A stretch of DNA of 64,000 bases from Robertkochia solimangrovi (GTDB lineage Bacteria; Bacteroidota; Bacteroidia; Flavobacteriales; Flavobacteriaceae): NCBI RefSeq assembly GCF_007279655.1, contig NZ_QKWN01000004.1, positions 248,001 to 312,000 on the forward strand, read 5' to 3'. Below, in pieces: positions 42,925-52,165 of this stretch (positions are counted from its first letter, which is position 1; every line of letters starts with the position of its first letter). The notes under the pieces were generated by a model. The model was given only the letters and a program-made list of their open reading frames with translations, searched no databases and was not told the DNA's origin. Made by a program: the position numbers and the translations under genes.

Positions 42925-43671
42925 ATGAAGATATTAGTGTGCATCAGCCATGTACCGGACACTACTTCGAAAATAAACTTTACAGAAGGAGACTCCAGGT
43001 TTGACACAAACGGAGTACAGTTTGTGATAAATCCCAATGATGAATTCGGTTTGACGAGAGCGATGTGGTTCAAGGAACAACAGGGAGCAACGGTAACCGT
43101 GGTTAATGTAGGACCCGCAGATACAGAACCAACACTGCGAAAAGCACTGGCGATCGGAGCGGATGAAGCGATACGAGTAAATGCCGAACCCACCGATGGT
43201 TATTATGTTGCCAAACAATTAGCAAGAGTTGTTTCCGAAGGGAATTATGACCTAATCATAGCAGGACGTGAATCTATCGATTATAACGGAGGTATGGTTC
43301 CGGGAATGCTGGCCTCTCTTTGCGGAGCCAATTTCGTAAACACCTGCATAGGTATTGAAGTGGATGGCAATTCCGCTAATGTAACCCGTGAAATAGACGG
43401 AGGAAAGGAAATACTTAAAACCACACTACCATTGGTTATCGGTGGACAAAAAGGATTGGTAGAAGAAAAAGACCTCAAAATTCCGAATATGAGAGGAATT
43501 ATGATGGCTCGTAAAAAAGCCCTGAACGTACTTGAACCTGTTGAAGCCGAGACAATGACCAAAGCGGTTAGTTTTGAGAAACCCGCTCCAAAAGGCGCAG
43601 TAAAATTGGTGTCCCCTGACAATCTGGACGAACTGATCTCCTTGCTTCACAACGAAGCCAAAGTGATTTAA
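42925..43671 (+). CDS. etfB: Electron transfer flavoprotein, beta subunit
   Basis: EtfB (248 residues) binds AMP and forms the ETF heterodimer that carries electrons from acyl-CoA and other dehydrogenases to the quinone pool. The N-terminal MKILVCISHVPDT block and the AGRESIDYNGGMVPGMLA segment (about 112-129, family signature region) are present. It is followed 38 nt later by etfA and preceded by a divergent promoter region. No dehydrogenase or ETF:quinone oxidoreductase gene is adjacent. Confidence 0.95.
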   Translation: MKILVCISHVPDTTSKINFTEGDSRFDTNGVQFVINPNDEFGLTRAMWFKEQQGATVTVVNVGPADTEPTLRKALAIGADEAIRVNAEPTDGYYVAKQLARVVSEGNYDLIIAGRESIDYNGGMVPGMLASLCGANFVNTCIGIEVDGNSANVTREIDGGKEILKTTLPLVIGGQKGLVEEKDLKIPNMRGIMMARKKALNVLEPVEAETMTKAVSFEKPAPKGAVKLVSPDNLDELISLLHNEAKVI

Positions 43672-43709
43672 GCATGTCCTTATAGTATTAACCACGCAAA
43701 AAAGATTAT

Positions 43710-44678
43710 ATGTCTGTTCTAGTATATACCGAATCTGAAAACGGAAAATTTAAAAAAACAGCTTTTGAAGCAGCTTCCTACGCCAGCGAAGTTGCCAAGT
43801 TGCTGGGCACAGAAGTTGTTGCCGTAGCCGTCAACGCCGACAATCCCGGAGAACTCGCCGGTTATGGTGTTGACAAAACACTGGTAGTTAAAAATGACAA
43901 ACTCAGCAATTTCAATGAAAAGGCCTATGCCGACATACTCGCACAAGCCGCCGGGAAATCAGCTTCCAGTGTAGTGATCTTAAGCTCAAGTGCAAATGCC
44001 AAATATCTGGCTCCGGTTCTAGCTGTAGCACTGAATGCTGGCTATGCATCCAATGTGATCGCATTACCTGAAAGTACCGCACCATTTACGGTTAAACGTA
44101 CAGCGTTCACCAATAAAGCCTTCAGCCTTACCGAGATCAACACCCCTGTAAAAGTGCTCGGAATCGCCAAGAATTCTTATGGTGTTATAGCTGCGGAAGG
44201 CAAAGGAGAAACTGAGGAATTTTCACCCGAATTAGGCGCTGATGATTTCTCTACCGAAGTTGTTTCTGTAGATAAGGTTACCGGCAAAGTAAGCATCGCA
44301 GATGCGGAAATCGTAGTTTCCGGTGGACGCGGATTAAAAGGTCCGGAAAACTGGGGAATGATCGAAGAATTAGCCGATGTTCTCGGAGCTGCAACCGCTT
44401 GCTCCAAGCCTGTTTCTGACCTTGGATGGAGACCCCATGGTGAACACGTTGGTCAAACCGGTAAACCCGTAGCATCCAACCTGTATATAGCCGTGGGAAT
44501 TTCAGGTGCCATCCAACACCTGGCTGGTATTAACGCCTCTAAAGTAAAGGTTGTGATCAACAACGATCCGGAGGCTCCATTTTTCAAAGCTGCCGATTAT
44601 GGAGTAGTTGGTGACGCCTTTGATGTAGTTCCCCGACTAACTGAAAAATTGAAGGAATTTAAAGCGAATAACGCATAA
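43710..44678 (+). CDS. etfA: Electron transfer flavoprotein, alpha subunit
   Basis: EtfA (322 residues) has the N-terminal nucleotide-like domain and the C-terminal FAD domain: [19 protein letters not shown] at about 208-226, then [20 protein letters not shown], and [21 protein letters not shown]. These are the standard FAD-binding blocks of the family. It pairs with the preceding etfB, and a long hairpin terminator ends the unit. Confidence 0.96.
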   Translation: MSVLVYTESENGKFKKTAFEAASYASEVAKLLGTEVVAVAVNADNPGELAGYGVDKTLVVKNDKLSNFNEKAYADILAQAAGKSASSVVILSSSANAKYLAPVLAVALNAGYASNVIALPESTAPFTVKRTAFTNKAFSLTEINTPVKVLGIAKNSYGVIAAEGKGETEEFSPELGADDFSTEVVSVDKVTGKVSIADAEIVVSGGRGLKGPENWGMIEELADVLGAATACSKPVSDLGWRPHGEHVGQTGKPVASNLYIAVGISGAIQHLAGINASKVKVVINNDPEAPFFKAADYGVVGDAFDVVPRLTEKLKEFKANNA

Positions 44679-44697
44679 TTTTTGTTAAATTGTGCCC

Positions 44698-44749
44698 TTC
44701 AAGGGCTGTCTGATATTTGGATACGTCCGCCTGTCAGACAGCCCTTGAA
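44698..44749 (+). terminator. Terminator of etfBA
   Basis: A perfect 16-bp stem (44698-44713 with 44734-44749; core AAGGGCTGTCTG/CAGACAGCCCTT) with a 20-nt loop is followed by TTTTT. Confidence 0.9.
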
Positions 44750-44763
44750 TTTTTAAATACTTT

Positions 44764-45387
44764 ATGAGTCTAGTCAAACTGAATATAAAAGGAATATCTT
44801 ACAGCCAGACCCAAAATGGGGCCTATGCACTTATATTGAATGAAGTTGAAGGCGAACGTAAGTTGCCTATTGTCATTGGTGCTTTTGAAGCTCAATCCAT
44901 CGCAATAGCCCTGGAAAAAGAGATCAAACCGCCAAGACCACTCACCCACGACCTGTTCAAAAACTTTGCAGATCGTTTCGATATCGTGGTAAAACAAGTA
45001 ATCATACACAAATTGGTAGACGGAGTCTTTTACTCCAGTATCATTTGTGAACGCGATAAAATCGAAGAAATAATTGACGCCAGAACCAGCGATGCTATCG
45101 CCCTTGCATTGAGATTCAACGCGCCTATTTTCACCTACAAGAACATACTGGATAAAGCTGGTATCTATCTTAAGTTCTCTCCAAAGGAAGAACAAGAAGA
45201 AAAAGAAGAAAGCATCATCGTGGATGAAATTCTCAGAGGTGATGACCAACCTGCTAAAAAACAGGAAGATTACAGAGCATTTTCGCTACAGGAACTCTAC
45301 ACAATGCTCGATGGGGCAGTCAATAGTGAGGACTATGAAAAAGCTGCCAAGATCAGAGATGAAATCTCAAAAAGAGAACAGAAGTAA
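44764..45387 (+). CDS. Bifunctional nuclease family protein (BFN + UVR domains)
   Basis: Residues about 1-135 form a BFN/DUF151 domain (VEGERKLPIVIGAFEAQSIA, RTSDAIALALRFNAPIF). A variable acidic linker (EEQEEKEESI) leads to a UvrB/UvrC-type UVR motif at about 170-205 (LYTMLDGAVNSEDYEKAAKI). Some BFN proteins show DNase and RNase activity (known for plant and other homologues). Activity here is only inferred. It is monocistronic between two strong terminators. Confidence 0.88.
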   Translation: MSLVKLNIKGISYSQTQNGAYALILNEVEGERKLPIVIGAFEAQSIAIALEKEIKPPRPLTHDLFKNFADRFDIVVKQVIIHKLVDGVFYSSIICERDKIEEIIDARTSDAIALALRFNAPIFTYKNILDKAGIYLKFSPKEEQEEKEESIIVDEILRGDDQPAKKQEDYRAFSLQELYTMLDGAVNSEDYEKAAKIRDEISKREQK

Positions 45388-45399
45388 AAAATATATTCC

Positions 45400-45428
45400 G
45401 GGGAACATGCCAATAACGCCTGTTCCCC
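45400..45428 (+). terminator. Terminator after the BFN gene
   Basis: GGGGAACA (45400-45407) and TGTTCCCC (45421-45428) form an 8-bp stem with a 13-nt loop, followed by TTTTTT. Confidence 0.9.
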
Positions 45429-45466
45429 TTTTTTATTGATCGATCTATAAAATAATCCGTTAGCCT

Positions 45467-47131
45467 TTGAAAAAATTATTATTCCTATTTGCCGCTATCA
45501 TCTTCGGTTTACAATCGAATGCTCAGGATATCGAAAAACGTTGGAAATACTCCGGAGAAAATTCGGAAATACAAGGTTACCTCGAACTTTCGAAGGGTGA
45601 CTTTCATCTTTTCAATCCCGACAGCAGCAAGGTTCAGAAAGGAAGCTATATGCACCAGAACAATAACCTGCTGCTATACTTTGAAACCCCCACAGACAGC
45701 CTCGTCAAGTTAAAGATCACCGCACTTACAGACTCCACCCTCACCTATACGAATAACGGCAAAGCCTTTGACCTAAATCTGGTCAGCAAAGAAAGCAATG
45801 TGGTTACAGACGCCAGTATTATCGAAAGCAAGGGTTTTACCATCATGAGTTTATCGAGAGGAGTGCTGGGTATGTTTGTCCTCCTACTGATATCATTTCT
45901 GCTTAGCAGCAATAGAAAAGCGATCAACTGGAAGACGGTTGGTCTCGGCCTGGCCCTTCAACTGGTTATGGCCGTAGGGATACTTTTGGTCCCTTTTGTA
46001 CAAAAAGCATTTGAATATGTGGGTAAGATCTTCATTCTTATTCTTGATTTCACCAATGCAGGAAGTGTCTTTCTTCTTGGGGATCTACTGAACGAAGATA
46101 GCTTCGGATTTATTTTTATATTTCAGATCCTGCCTACCATCATATTTTTCTCAGCCCTTACCTCCGTTCTCTTTTACCTTGGCATTATACAGGTCGTAGT
46201 AAAAGGAATGGCCTGGGTATTGACTAAAATATTGGGTATTTCAGGCCCCGAAAGCCTTTCCGTTGCCGGAAACATCTTCCTGGGACAAACCGAATCACCC
46301 CTGATGATCAAAGCCTATCTCGAACGGATGACCCGGTCAGAGATACTCCTGGTTATGGTAGGCGGTATGGCGACCGTTGCCGGAGGAGTACTAGCAGCCT
46401 ATATCGGCTTCCTTGGAGGGGATGACCCTCAATTACGAATACAGTTCGCAAAACACCTTCTTGCCGCATCGGTGATGGCTGCTCCCGGAGCGATCGTTAT
46501 CTCCAAAATATTATACCCACAACAGGAAAAGATTGATCCCAATGTAGAGGTATCATCGAATAAGATCGGAAGTAACATTCTCGATGCCATTGCCAACGGT
46601 ACCACCGAAGGGTTAAAACTCGCAGCCAACGTTGGTGCGATGTTACTGGTATTTATCGCGTTCATCGCCATGATCAACTATATTCTCGGTCGTGTTGGTG
46701 ACGTAACCAGCCTAAACACGGTACTTGCAACCTATACTCCTTATACTACATTCTCCATAGAATCAATACTGGGAACGATTTTTGCACCGCTGATGTGGAT
46801 CATCGGTGTTGCCAAAGAAGACATGATGCTCATGGGACAATTACTGGGCATTAAGCTTGCCGCAAGTGAGTTTGTAGGCTATGTACAACTTGCAGAATTA
46901 AAGAACCTGGCCAATCCTCTACATTTCACCTATAATAAATCTGTGATTATGGCAACCTATATGTTATGCGGATTTGCCAATTTCGCTTCGATCGGAATTC
47001 AGATCGGAGGAATCGGATCACTGGCTCCAGGGCAACGAAAAACACTGTCTGAGTTCGGATTGAAAGCTGTGATCGGCGGCTCTATCGCCTCCCTGATGTC
47101 GGCGACGATAGCAGGTATGATCATCGGATAA
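45467..47131 (+). CDS. NupC-family concentrative nucleoside transporter with N-terminal exported beta domain
   Basis: The 554-residue chain starts with TTG at 45467 and a signal-peptide-like segment (KKLLFLFAAIIFGLQSNAQ). About 90 polar, strand-rich residues (20-110) then resemble a small lipocalin-like barrel. From about 128 it is a typical CNT transporter with the conserved LGQTESPLMIKAYL and ASEFVGYVQL substrate/Na+ motifs and about ten membrane segments. It should import nucleosides with Na+ or H+. Standard bacterial NupC proteins are about 400 residues, so the extra domain is unusual. A terminator precedes it, so it is independently transcribed. thyA follows after another terminator. Confidence 0.88.
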   Translation: MKKLLFLFAAIIFGLQSNAQDIEKRWKYSGENSEIQGYLELSKGDFHLFNPDSSKVQKGSYMHQNNNLLLYFETPTDSLVKLKITALTDSTLTYTNNGKAFDLNLVSKESNVVTDASIIESKGFTIMSLSRGVLGMFVLLLISFLLSSNRKAINWKTVGLGLALQLVMAVGILLVPFVQKAFEYVGKIFILILDFTNAGSVFLLGDLLNEDSFGFIFIFQILPTIIFFSALTSVLFYLGIIQVVVKGMAWVLTKILGISGPESLSVAGNIFLGQTESPLMIKAYLERMTRSEILLVMVGGMATVAGGVLAAYIGFLGGDDPQLRIQFAKHLLAASVMAAPGAIVISKILYPQQEKIDPNVEVSSNKIGSNILDAIANGTTEGLKLAANVGAMLLVFIAFIAMINYILGRVGDVTSLNTVLATYTPYTTFSIESILGTIFAPLMWIIGVAKEDMMLMGQLLGIKLAASEFVGYVQLAELKNLANPLHFTYNKSVIMATYMLCGFANFASIGIQIGGIGSLAPGQRKTLSEFGLKAVIGGSIASLMSATIAGMIIG

Positions 47132-47155
47132 TCAGTTGATAACATCTTGATAAAA

Positions 47156-47187
47156 AAAGTCGGTTTTTCACTTCGGAAACCGACTTT
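47156..47187 (+). terminator. Terminator after the nucleoside transporter gene
   Basis: AAAGTCGGTTT (47156-47166) and AAACCGACTTT (47177-47187) form an 11-bp stem with a 10-nt loop, then CTTTTTT. Confidence 0.9.
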
Positions 47188-47245
47188 CTTTTTTACATTC
47201 GTCTCCTGAAGATTCCCCGGAATTAACACAAAAGAGCAGTAGAAA

Positions 47246-48070
47246 ATGAAGCAGTACCACGACTTATTGAAGCACGTCCTGGAAAATGGAAATGAAAAAG
47301 GTGACCGTACGGGAACAGGAACAAAAAGCGTATTTGGCTACCAGATGCGATTCGATCTTTCTGAAGGATTTCCAATGGTTACCACTAAAAAACTTCATTT
47401 AAAATCTATCATCTATGAACTGCTCTGGTTCCTGAATGGCGATACCAATATCAAATACCTTCAGGACAATGGTGTTCGCATCTGGAATGAATGGGCAGAT
47501 GAGCATGGTGATCTCGGCCCGGTATACGGACGTCAATGGCGTAACTGGAATGATGATGAAATCGATCAGATCAGTGAAGTGATCGAAACCCTTAAAAAGA
47601 ATCCGAATAGCAGAAGAATGCTGGTCAGCGCATGGAATCCAGGCGTATTACCGGACACTTCGGTATCTTTTGCTGAAAACGTAGCCAACAACAAAGCCGC
47701 CCTCCCACCGTGTCACGCCTTCTTTCAATTCTATGTGGCAGATGGAAAACTTTCATGTCAGCTATATCAGCGAAGTGCAGATATTTTCCTGGGTGTTCCG
47801 TTTAATATTGCTTCTTACGCTTTACTCACCCTGATGGTCGCTCAGGTTTGCGGATATGCTCCTGGTGAATTTATACACACATTCGGAGATGCCCATATCT
47901 ATAACAACCATATGGAACAGGTAAAACTACAACTCAGCAGAGAACTCAGACCGCTTCCTCAGATGAAAATAAATCCTGAAGTAAAGGACATATTCAGCTT
48001 TAAATTTGAAGATTTCGAGTTATTGAACTACGATCCACATCCTCACATCAAAGGCGCCGTAGCTATCTAA
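47246..48070 (+). CDS. thyA: Thymidylate synthase
   Basis: ThyA methylates dUMP to dTMP using methylene-THF. The 274-residue protein has [18 protein letters not shown] at about 19-36, the nucleophilic Cys in [12 protein letters not shown] (about residue 155), [19 protein letters not shown] and HIYNNHMEQ. It is of the short bacterial form. The dihydrofolate it produces is recycled by folA, encoded about 5.7 kb downstream on the same strand. A hairpin ATGCCTT/AAGGCAT follows the stop but has no U-tract. Confidence 0.97.
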   Translation: MKQYHDLLKHVLENGNEKGDRTGTGTKSVFGYQMRFDLSEGFPMVTTKKLHLKSIIYELLWFLNGDTNIKYLQDNGVRIWNEWADEHGDLGPVYGRQWRNWNDDEIDQISEVIETLKKNPNSRRMLVSAWNPGVLPDTSVSFAENVANNKAALPPCHAFFQFYVADGKLSCQLYQRSADIFLGVPFNIASYALLTLMVAQVCGYAPGEFIHTFGDAHIYNNHMEQVKLQLSRELRPLPQMKINPEVKDIFSFKFEDFELLNYDPHPHIKGAVAI

Positions 48071-48160
48071 AGATGCCTTACAGGAGTTCTTGCAAGGCAT
48101 TGGGAAGTGAACTTGCTCAGAACCTGTACTTTTAACTTCATTTTCTGATCGTCTTCAGAT

Positions 48161-48195
48161 AATACCATGGTTAATTTCCGTAACTTTATGGTATT
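48161..48195. repeat. Inverted repeat over the GNAT gene promoter region
   Basis: AATACCAT (48161-48168) and ATGGTATT (48188-48195) are perfect 8-nt arms 19 nt apart. The right arm touches a near-match -7 box TAACTTTA (48181-48188). It could be an operator for the acetyltransferase gene. Confidence 0.35.
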
Positions 48196-48213
48196 AATTC
48201 AACGTTTTTCACC

Positions 48214-48744
48214 ATGGGAAAAATAGTCTCCCTTGAAACCGAAAGACTGATCATGCGTCCTACTTCGCATGACGATGAAGCCTTTCTTCTCGAACTGATG
48301 AACAGTCCGAAATTTCTCCAGTATATCGGAGACAGAAACCTCAAAACCATTGAAGAAGTAAGCGCATATATAGATTCTAAATTTCGTGCGCAATACGATC
48401 GCCTCGGATTCTCCAACTTTACCCTGATCAGAAAAGCAGACGGCATAAAGATCGGGAGCTGTGGATTGTATGACCGGGAGGGACTGGATGGCCTTGATCT
48501 GGGATATGCACTGCTACCGAATTTTGAAGGTTCCGGGTTTGCTTATGAAGCTGCAAGAGCACTCAGCAAGGTAGCCTACCAACAATTAGGCATTGAACTA
48601 CTCCTGGCAATTACCACAAAAGACAATAAGGCCTCCCAAAAATTACTGGAAAAACTCGGATTCGAATACGCAAAAGACATCAACCTACCTGAGGATCCGA
48701 CTACCTTAATGCTATTTGAACACCGAAAAGTACGAAAGCTTTAA
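48214..48744 (+). CDS. GNAT-family N-acetyltransferase (RimJ/RimL-like)
   Basis: This 176-residue GNAT fold protein has the ETERLIMRPTSHDDEAF N-terminal block typical of RimJ/RimL-like acetyltransferases. The acetyl-CoA loop region lies around YALLPNFEGSGFAYEAARAL (about 98-117), followed by NKASQKLLEKLGF. The substrate may be a protein N-terminus, an amino sugar or an antibiotic; the sequence does not decide. It stands alone between thyA and egtB. Confidence 0.9.
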   Translation: MGKIVSLETERLIMRPTSHDDEAFLLELMNSPKFLQYIGDRNLKTIEEVSAYIDSKFRAQYDRLGFSNFTLIRKADGIKIGSCGLYDREGLDGLDLGYALLPNFEGSGFAYEAARALSKVAYQQLGIELLLAITTKDNKASQKLLEKLGFEYAKDINLPEDPTTLMLFEHRKVRKL

Positions 48745-48821
48745 CAAGATTTAACTTCTTAAGTATCAAGACCAATCCGCTTATTTAGTATTTTTAGAAC
48801 ATATTTATTCCGGATTGAGAA

Positions 48822-49982
48822 ATGATCATTACCAACCAAATTATCACTGATTTCCTCCAGACCAGGCAGGCCACCGATGAAATATGTGCCCCGCTGATCA
48901 TGGAAGATTATGTCGTACAGCCTGATGTTAATGTTTCTCCCCCAAAATGGCATATCGGTCATACCACCTGGTTCTTTGAAGCCTTTATACTCCTCCCTCA
49001 TAAAGCAAATTACACCGAATACAACCCTGATTTCACGTACATCTTTAATAGTTACTATGAAACTTTCGGAAAAAGGGTTTCGCGTGCAGACCGTGGTAAT
49101 CTGACACGACCTTCAGTGGAGGATGTTTATCGCTACCGGGATCACGTCACCAATCAGATGACCGACTTACTTGAGGAAAATCAGAGTGAGGAACTTATGA
49201 AGTTGGTTGAAACTGGTATTCATCACGAAAAACAACATCAGGAATTATTACTTACCGACATAAAATTCATTCTGGGCAGTAATCCTTTGTTACCAAGTTA
49301 TTCTGCGACCTTCGAAGAGCACCGATTGGAAAAGCAAAAGAATAAATGGATAAAAATTCCGGAAGGTGTTTATGAGATCGGTCACATCGGTAGAGATTTC
49401 TGCTATGATAATGAACTCGGCAAACACAAAGTATTTCTCCATCCCTATAAGATCTCAAATAAACTGGTCACCAATGGTGAATATCTTCAATTCATGCAGG
49501 ATGGTGGCTATAAGAATTTCAAGTACTGGCATGCTGAAGCATGGGATTGGATCAACCAAAACAAGATTCTTGCGCCTCTATATTGGCATTTGGTAGACGG
49601 TATCTGGCAGCAATACACACTCAAAGGACTTAAAGAAATCGACCTTGAGACCCCGCTAACTCATATCTCTTATTTTGAAGCCTATGCGTATGCACAATGG
49701 AAGGAACTTCGCCTACCTACGGAATTTGAATGGGAAGTCGCACAGGAATATTTCGACTGGGGAAGACGCTGGGAGTGGACAGAAAGCGCCTATCTACCGT
49801 ATCCAGGATTCGCTAAAGAGGAAGGAGCCCTGGGAGAATATAACGGCAAATTCATGGTCAATCAAAAAGTGTTAAGAGGTGGCTCGGTTGCTACCGCTAA
49901 AAATCACACCCGATATACGTACAGGAACTTTTTCCATCCGCATCTAAGATGGCAGTTTACCGGGATACGCCTCGCTAAATAA
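48822..49982 (+). CDS. egtB: Ergothioneine biosynthesis sulfoxide synthase EgtB
   Basis: EgtB is a non-haem iron enzyme that joins a thiol (gamma-glutamyl-cysteine or cysteine) to hercynine using O2. Residues 1-150 form a DinB-like domain with the three iron-ligand histidines: H47 (GHTTW), and H135 and H139 in HHEKQHQE. Residues about 165-386 are a FGE-sulfatase fold (RLPTEFEWEVA, VLRGGSVATAKNHTRYTYRN, GIRLAK). No egtC or egtA is nearby, so use of free cysteine is possible. It is followed 7 nt later by egtD. Confidence 0.95.
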   Translation: MIITNQIITDFLQTRQATDEICAPLIMEDYVVQPDVNVSPPKWHIGHTTWFFEAFILLPHKANYTEYNPDFTYIFNSYYETFGKRVSRADRGNLTRPSVEDVYRYRDHVTNQMTDLLEENQSEELMKLVETGIHHEKQHQELLLTDIKFILGSNPLLPSYSATFEEHRLEKQKNKWIKIPEGVYEIGHIGRDFCYDNELGKHKVFLHPYKISNKLVTNGEYLQFMQDGGYKNFKYWHAEAWDWINQNKILAPLYWHLVDGIWQQYTLKGLKEIDLETPLTHISYFEAYAYAQWKELRLPTEFEWEVAQEYFDWGRRWEWTESAYLPYPGFAKEEGALGEYNGKFMVNQKVLRGGSVATAKNHTRYTYRNFFHPHLRWQFTGIRLAK

Positions 49983-49989
49983 AGCAGGC

Positions 49990-50958
49990 ATGGGAACGAA
50001 CACCAATATTCGCTTTGAAAGTTCGTTTGCTACGGATGTCCACAAAGGACTTACTTCCTACCCCAAATATCTGTATTCGAAATATTTCTATGATGAAAAT
50101 GGCGACCGCCTTTTCCAAAAGATCATGGAAATGCCTGAATATTACCTATTCAGAGCAGAATATGAATTGATCAGTTTACACAGAACCGAATTATCCATAC
50201 TCTTTAAACACCCGCAAGGGTTCGACCTTATCGAGTTGGGTGCGGGTGACGGAACTAAGACTAAGCTTCTGTTAGAGGAATTTCTAACAGCGCAGTTAGA
50301 TTTCACCTATATGCCCGTCGATATCAGCCAACATGCCCTTGATGAGCTATTGGCCGATCTTCATAATTGTATGCCCGGTGTAACGGTCAAACCTCAACAA
50401 GGCATGTATTTTGAAGTTCTGAACGAACTCAGCACTTTCAACAAAAGAAAAAAAGTACTATTGGTACTTGGCTCAAATATCGGGAACTTGTTACATCCTC
50501 AGGCGATCGAGTTTCTAAAAGGAATTTCGAACGCCATGAGCAAAAACGATTTGCTTTTTATGGGATTTGATCAAAAGAAGAACCCCTCCATGATCCTGAA
50601 TGCTTATAATGATCCAAAAGGACTCACTGCAGAATTCAATAAAAATATTCTGCACAGGATCAACAGAGAGCTTGAAGGAAATTTTGAACCGGAGCATTTT
50701 GATCATTGGGAAACCTACGACCCCGAAACCGGCACCGCAAAGAGCTTTCTGATTGCTAACAAAGCCCAAAAGGTTGAGTTGAAAAAGATTGGACTCCATT
50801 TAAATTTCGAAATTTGGGAAACCATTCATACCGAAATCTCTCAAAAGTACGATGACCGTACCATACAATGGCTGGCCGGTAAAGCAGGTTTGAACATCCT
50901 TCAAAGCTATGATGATCCCGAACAACTTTTCAGAAACTATGTATTTACAAAAGAATGA
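49990..50958 (+). CDS. egtD: L-histidine N-alpha-methyltransferase EgtD
   Basis: EgtD trimethylates histidine to hercynine with SAM, the first step of ergothioneine synthesis. The 322-residue protein has the N-terminal DVHKGLTSYPKYLYSKYFYD block and the EMPEYYLFRAEYEL segment. The SAM motif is LIELGAGDGTKTKLLL at about 78-93, and LGSNIGNL follows near 160. It lies between egtB and an unknown gene with only 3-7 nt gaps, so the three are one transcript. Confidence 0.96.
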   Translation: MGTNTNIRFESSFATDVHKGLTSYPKYLYSKYFYDENGDRLFQKIMEMPEYYLFRAEYELISLHRTELSILFKHPQGFDLIELGAGDGTKTKLLLEEFLTAQLDFTYMPVDISQHALDELLADLHNCMPGVTVKPQQGMYFEVLNELSTFNKRKKVLLVLGSNIGNLLHPQAIEFLKGISNAMSKNDLLFMGFDQKKNPSMILNAYNDPKGLTAEFNKNILHRINRELEGNFEPEHFDHWETYDPETGTAKSFLIANKAQKVELKKIGLHLNFEIWETIHTEISQKYDDRTIQWLAGKAGLNILQSYDDPEQLFRNYVFTKE

Positions 50959-50961
50959 CCT

Positions 50962-51717
50962 ATGAAAAACGTAAATATCATACAGAATAAATTTCATCAT
51001 CTGGCTCAGTTCCTCGCCGCCTTCAGCAACAGTTTCCTTCCAACTGAAAAAGACGACAGTCAATCTAATATGTCATGGTCTATCGCAGAAAGCGCATTGA
51101 TCTCCCGAATCGTTAACGGAATATTCTTGAAATTGAGCTATGCAGATCTCAGTCTGACGGTTCATTACCGACAAATTGCAGAAACACTGGATCTTACCGG
51201 ACTGGGAATTTCAGATATAGATTCCTGGATACGGGAAGCATTGACAGAATTCGGATTACACGCCTCCGATTTTAACTATAAACTGGGATTCGATCTACCT
51301 ACTGGGTTCGATACCTTTCTGAGTGTGAATGCTGAAGATGAAAAAATTATTTACCAATTGATCGAGGAAAGAAATATAGCACAGAAAGCATTGGAATCGA
51401 TCAAAGAAAATTACTCCGATACTTCTGAAATTAGAATATGGCCACATCATTTCGACACAGGTATGCTCCTATTTGAAGAATCCTATGGCATGGGCTTAGG
51501 ATACGCTATCGCTGATAAGCACTGCGATGTACCTTATTATTATGTTTCAATTTGGGGCAAAAAGGGAATTAACATTCAAAATTCCAAAACAATGGAGCAC
51601 GTTGAATGGATACAGGGTGACTGGAATGGTTTGATCTATCCCATTTCGAAAAACTTCGACCTGCAACGAATCATTATGTTCTATGATGATGCGATCAAAA
51701 TTTTCAGAGAGATCTGA
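50962..51717 (+). CDS. Uncharacterised protein encoded after egtD
   Basis: I do not recognise this 251-residue soluble protein with certainty. It has no signal peptide or membrane segment. A helical N-terminal half (1-140) contains NMSWSIAESALISRIVNG and VHYRQIAETLDLTG. The C-terminal half has a notable WPHHFDTGMLLFEE stretch (about 156-169) and several Trp and Tyr residues (YYYVSIWGKKG). The WPHHFD motif resembles a family I know only as a domain of unknown function. It starts 3 nt after egtD, so it may serve ergothioneine synthesis, handling or sensing. That role is inference from position only. Confidence 0.75.
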   Translation: MKNVNIIQNKFHHLAQFLAAFSNSFLPTEKDDSQSNMSWSIAESALISRIVNGIFLKLSYADLSLTVHYRQIAETLDLTGLGISDIDSWIREALTEFGLHASDFNYKLGFDLPTGFDTFLSVNAEDEKIIYQLIEERNIAQKALESIKENYSDTSEIRIWPHHFDTGMLLFEESYGMGLGYAIADKHCDVPYYYVSIWGKKGINIQNSKTMEHVEWIQGDWNGLIYPISKNFDLQRIIMFYDDAIKIFREI

Positions 51718-51721
51718 GCAC

Positions 51722-52018
51722 CTAAACCACTAGAACGGCATTTTCCGCCCCGGCAAAATCATTCCACTGGTAAGCATCAGCAGATTCTTCATTGATGTAA
51801 CTACCATCTATAATATAGCGGAATTCATAGGAGTTATCCTTAGGAAGATCGAAGGTTCCTTTAAAATTACCATTCTTCATTTTTTTCAGATCTCCGGTTT
51901 CCGGATCCCATGAATTGAAATCCCCTACCACTACCACTGTCTCAGCCTCATCGGCAGGTACGGTAAAGGTTACTTTGCAAATTGGTTTTGTTTTGAGATA
52001 CTGTTTAGTAATTGCCAT
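51722..52018 (-). CDS. Stand-alone CBM48 (isoamylase early-set / AMPK glycogen-binding-like) protein
   Basis: This 98-residue protein consists of one immunoglobulin-like carbohydrate-binding domain. It has VTFTVPADEAETVVVVGDFN, SWDPETGDLKKMKNGNFKGT, and FRYIIDGSYINEESADAYQ, with the tryptophan/lysine pattern of CBM48. There is no catalytic domain. It may bind alpha-glucans or a partner protein. It converges on the egt genes (stop codons 4 nt apart) and has a good own promoter. Confidence 0.88.
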   Translation of the reverse strand: MAITKQYLKTKPICKVTFTVPADEAETVVVVGDFNSWDPETGDLKKMKNGNFKGTFDLPKDNSYEFRYIIDGSYINEESADAYQWNDFAGAENAVLVV

Positions 52019-52049
52019 AATCTTTGGATTTATTCGTTAGAACACTAAA

Positions 52050-52079
52050 CAAAAATAGCATTAAAACAATACTAAACAA
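52050..52079 (-). promoter_or_regulatory. Promoter of the CBM48 gene (TTG-N19-TATTTTTG)
   Basis: On the minus strand TTG (52077-52079) and TATTTTTG (52050-52057) are separated by 19 nt, an ideal match. The leader is about 25 nt. Confidence 0.65.
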
Positions 52080-52165
52080 CAGGCATCCAAACATTTACAG
52101 ATTTGATAAAATTTAATTAACCAAAAATTGAAATTTGTAAAAACCCAGTAAAAAATTTCAGAATT

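Noticed and set aside
48073-48100. Hairpin ATGCCTT/AAGGCAT after thyA as intrinsic terminator
   Set aside because: The stem is followed by TGGGAAGTG rather than a U-tract, so it lacks the second half of an intrinsic terminator.
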